A DNA stretch of 64,000 nucleotides from Mesorhizobium sangaii (GTDB lineage: Bacteria > Pseudomonadota > Alphaproteobacteria > Rhizobiales > Rhizobiaceae): positions 1-64,000 of the forward strand of contig NZ_JACHEF010000011.1 of the NCBI RefSeq assembly GCF_014207355.1, read 5' to 3'. The translations under genes and the position numbers were made by a program. Shown here piece by piece: positions 61,673-64,000 of this stretch; the stretch's first letter is position 1; every line of letters begins with the position of its first letter. The notes beneath the pieces were generated by a model. That model was not told where the DNA came from, ran no database searches, and saw nothing but the letters and a program-made list of their open reading frames with translations.

Positions 61673-63175
61673 ATGAGCCTGGAATACGAGAATGACGGCA
61701 CTCTCCATGCGAAGCTTATCGAGGAGGTGCTGTCGCAATATCCCGATAAGGCGGCGAAGCGCCGCAAAAAGCACCTCAGCGTCGCAAAGAGCGGGGACGA
61801 GGCTGGCGAGGAAGGCGAGGTCGTCTCCGAATGCGACGTCAAATCGAACATCAAGTCCATACCCGGCGTGATGACGATTCGTGGCTGCGCTTATGCCGGC
61901 TCTAAGGGCGTGGTGTGGGGTCCAATCAAGGATATGGTCCATATCTCGCACGGCCCGGTCGGCTGCGGGCAATATTCCTGGTCGCAGCGCCGCAACTACT
62001 ATGTCGGTACGACCGGCATCGACACGTTCGGGACAATGCAGTTCACCTCCGACTTCCAGGAGAAGGACATCGTTTTCGGCGGGGACAAGAAGCTGGAACA
62101 GATCATCGACGAGATTGAGGGACTTTTTCCTCTCAACAACGGCATGAGCGTGCAATCCGAATGCCCGATCGGCCTGATTGGCGACGACACCGAAGCCGTG
62201 TCCCGCAACAAGGCCAAGGAGCACGGCAAGACGATCGTGCCGGTGCGCTGCGAGGGCTTCCGCGGCGTCTCGCAATCGCTCGGCCACCACATCGCCAACG
62301 ACGCGATCCGCGACTGGGTCTTCGAGAAGAAGGACGTCGAGTTCGAGGCCGGCCCTTACGACGTCAACGTGATCGGCGACTACAATATCGGCGGCGACGC
62401 CTGGGCCTCGCGCATCCTGCTCGAGGAGATAGGGCTGCGCGTGGTCGGCAACTGGTCGGGCGACGCCACGCTCGCCGAGATAGAGCGCGCGCCGAAGGCC
62501 AAGCTCAATCTCATCCATTGCTACAGGTCGATGAACTACATCTGCCGGCACATGGACGAAAAGTATGGCGTCGCCTGGATGGAGTACAATTTCTTCGGCC
62601 CCTCCCAGATCGAAGCCTCCCTGCGCAAGATAGCCAGGCATTTTGGGCCTGAAATCGAGGAGAAGACTGAGAAGGTCATCGCCAAGTACAGACCACTTGT
62701 TGATGCCGTCGTTGCCAAGTACCGGCCGCGCCTCGAAGGCAATACCGTGATGCTCTATGTCGGCGGCCTGCGCCCCCGCCATGTCATCACCGCCTACGAG
62801 GACCTCGGCATGGTTATCGTCGGCACAGGCTACGAGTTCGCCCACAACGACGACTATCAGCGCACCGGCCATTACGTAAGGAACGGCACGCTGATCTATG
62901 ATGATGTGACCGGTTACGAGTTGGAGAAGTTCATCGAGGGGGTTCGCCCTAACCTCGTCGGTTCTGGCATCAAGGAAAAATACCCGGTGCAGAAGATGGG
63001 CATACCGTTCCGCCAGATGCACTCCTGGGACTATTCGGGACCGTATCATGGCTATGACGGCTTTGCCATTTTCGCCCGCGACGTGGATCTTGCCATCAAC
63101 AACCCCGTCTGGGGCCTGTACGACGCCCCTTGGAAAAAAAGCCCGAGCCGTGGGCGGGCGATGGCTGCCGAATAA
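61673..63175 (+). CDS. nifD: NifD, nitrogenase MoFe protein alpha chain
   Basis: A 500-residue alpha subunit. P-cluster cysteines are in TIRGCAYAG, GPVGCGQYSW and VQSECPIGLIGDD; FeMo-co is held by the Cys in LIHCYRSMNYI and the His in RQMHSWDYSGPYHG. The ATG at 61673 is right; the frame extends upstream through nifH out of frame and is not coding. The 500-residue length is typical of rhizobial NifD. Confidence 0.98.
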   Translation: MSLEYENDGTLHAKLIEEVLSQYPDKAAKRRKKHLSVAKSGDEAGEEGEVVSECDVKSNIKSIPGVMTIRGCAYAGSKGVVWGPIKDMVHISHGPVGCGQYSWSQRRNYYVGTTGIDTFGTMQFTSDFQEKDIVFGGDKKLEQIIDEIEGLFPLNNGMSVQSECPIGLIGDDTEAVSRNKAKEHGKTIVPVRCEGFRGVSQSLGHHIANDAIRDWVFEKKDVEFEAGPYDVNVIGDYNIGGDAWASRILLEEIGLRVVGNWSGDATLAEIERAPKAKLNLIHCYRSMNYICRHMDEKYGVAWMEYNFFGPSQIEASLRKIARHFGPEIEEKTEKVIAKYRPLVDAVVAKYRPRLEGNTVMLYVGGLRPRHVITAYEDLGMVIVGTGYEFAHNDDYQRTGHYVRNGTLIYDDVTGYELEKFIEGVRPNLVGSGIKEKYPVQKMGIPFRQMHSWDYSGPYHGYDGFAIFARDVDLAINNPVWGLYDAPWKKSPSRGRAMAAE

Positions 63176-63193
63176 CACCCGGGCCTTAGCCTG

Positions 63194-63241
63194 GTCTCCC
63201 CAAGGGAGACGATGAACGCCCGCGGCCCCGTGGCCCGCGGG
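63194..63241 (+). promoter_or_regulatory. Two stem-loops between nifD and nifK
   Basis: GTCTCCC-CAA-GGGAGAC (63194-63210) is a perfect 7-base hairpin, and CCCGCGG/CCGCGGG (63219-63225/63235-63241) a second one. They may tune stability of the nifHDK message; no T-run follows. Confidence 0.55.
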
Positions 63242-63312
63242 GCACCTGAAAACGTCTCCACGTCCCCTGAGCAGCCTTATGGGGCGGCCAGATGAAAAAG
63301 AGGTAATCACCA

Positions 63313-64000
63313 ATGCCGCAGTCGGCTGAAAAAATTCTCGACCACGCTCCCCTTTTCCGCGAGCCGGAATACAGGCAGATGCTCGCGGAGAAGAAGCTGA
63401 ATTTCGAATGTCCGCACCCGGATCAAATCGTTACCGATCAACGCGAATTCACCAAGACGTGGGAATACCGCGAAATGAACCTCGCCCGCGAAGCTCTTGT
63501 GGTGAACCCCGCCAAGGCCTGTCAGCCGCTCGGCGCGGTGTTCGCGGCCGCGGGCTTCGAGCGAACCATGTCTTTCGTCCACGGCAGCCAGGGCTGCGTG
63601 GCCTATTACCGCTCGCACCTGTCGCGCCATTTCAAGGAGCCTGCTTCGGCGGTTTCCTCCTCGATGACCGAGGACGCAGCAGTTTTCGGCGGCTTGAAGA
63701 ACATGGTCGATGGGCTCGCCAACACTTACCAGCTCTACGATCCGAAGATGATCGCCGTCTCGACGACTTGTATGGCGGAGGTCATTGGCGACGACCTGCA
63801 CAGCTTCATCGAGAACGCCAAGGACGAAAACTCGGTCCCGCGCGACTTCGACGTGCCCTTCGCCCATACGCCGGCCTTCGTCGGCAGCCATGTCGATGGC
63901 TATGACGTAATGGTCAAGGGCATTCTGGAGCACTTCTGGAAAGGCCAGGAGCGCACGGAAGCCGGGGGAACCATCAACATCATTCCCGGTTTCGACGGCT
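63313..64000 (+). CDS. nifK: NifK, nitrogenase MoFe protein beta chain, N-terminal part (cut by window edge)
   Basis: The first 229 residues of the beta subunit, open to the right edge. P-cluster cysteines are in AKACQPLGAVFAA, GSQGCVAYYRSH and STTCMAEVIGDD. The ATG at 63313 (MPQSAEKILDHAPLF) follows AAGAGG. It is 137 bases after nifD, with two hairpins in the gap. Confidence 0.97.
   Translation, partial: MPQSAEKILDHAPLFREPEYRQMLAEKKLNFECPHPDQIVTDQREFTKTWEYREMNLAREALVVNPAKACQPLGAVFAAAGFERTMSFVHGSQGCVAYYRSHLSRHFKEPASAVSSSMTEDAAVFGGLKNMVDGLANTYQLYDPKMIAVSTTCMAEVIGDDLHSFIENAKDENSVPRDFDVPFAHTPAFVGSHVDGYDVMVKGILEHFWKGQERTEAGGTINIIPGFDG

Noticed and set aside
61652..63313. A 553-codon open frame on the minus strand opposite nifD.
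   Set aside because: It is exactly opposite a certain gene, has no ribosome binding site and no family resemblance; long antisense frames are expected in GC-rich coding DNA.
1..64000. CRISPR arrays, tRNA or rRNA genes, and an attachment site.
   Set aside because: No regular short repeats with spacers, no tRNA cloverleaf and no conserved rRNA segment could be found by eye.

Overview
The window looks like part of the symbiosis island of a Mesorhizobium-type rhizobium (inference). It is GC-rich and packs nod, nif and fix genes together with insertion-sequence debris, toxin-antitoxin modules and many decayed gene copies. The nodFE-nodL set points to a strain whose Nod factors carry a special (unsaturated) acyl chain and an O-acetyl group. 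No rRNA, tRNA or CRISPR array was seen.

Layout. 1-2.7 kb: the 3' end of dctA, then a LacI-type regulator and an IolI-like isomerase. 2.7-7 kb: nodD, a divergent nod box, wrecked nodA and nodB, then intact nodF, nodE and nodL. 7.3-14.5 kb (minus strand): nifB-fdxN-nifZ-fixU, a SIR2-like gene and a two-subunit ABC exporter. 14.7-24 kb (minus strand): iscN, a broken nifU, nifS, nifV, nifW, fixABCX and nifA. 24.1-26.8 kb: a copied nifH promoter and start fused to haem genes (hmuP, hmuS, broken hmuT), ending in a nifQ remnant. 27.4-32.5 kb: hipBA, an IS110-type wreck, a DUF982 gene, a scrambled abiE module and a nadC fragment. 32.5-38 kb: a tight five-gene operon (PLP decarboxylase, RtxC-like desaturase, O-acetylhomoserine sulfhydrylase-like enzyme, PuuD-like hydrolase, EamA exporter). 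38.8-40 kb: an MFS pump. 40-46.3 kb: a NifA-type promoter, cytochrome P450, ferredoxin, SnoaL-like protein, double SDR and luciferase-like monooxygenase. 46.5-50 kb: broken fdxB, nifQ, and rpoN2-prxS on the other strand. 50-52 kb: duplicated promoter DNA, an IS21 fragment and a cytochrome c peroxidase tail. 52-58 kb: an orphan NifA/sigma-54 promoter, then macA-macB-nodT. 58.3-60.5 kb: broken tolC, a PemK-like pair and a transposase fragment. 60.5-64 kb: nifH, nifD and the start of nifK.

How it works together. NodD with inducing flavonoids would act at the nod box to express nodFE. The common genes nodABC are not functional here and must lie elsewhere. NifA with RpoN2 would activate the TGT-N10-ACA / -24/-12 promoters that I can read before nifB, fixA, iscN, hmuP, the P450 operon and nifH, plus one orphan promoter before macAB. 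That regulon covers nitrogenase structure (nifHDK), FeMo-cofactor assembly (nifB, nifV, nifQ, nifS, iscN), electron supply (fixABCX, fdxN) and probably haem use.

The most novel candidate is the 33.5-37.9 kb operon. Its enzymes match the logic of rhizobitoxine-type vinylglycine synthesis, which would block plant ethylene production. Two of its genes carry C-terminal frameshifts in this sequence.
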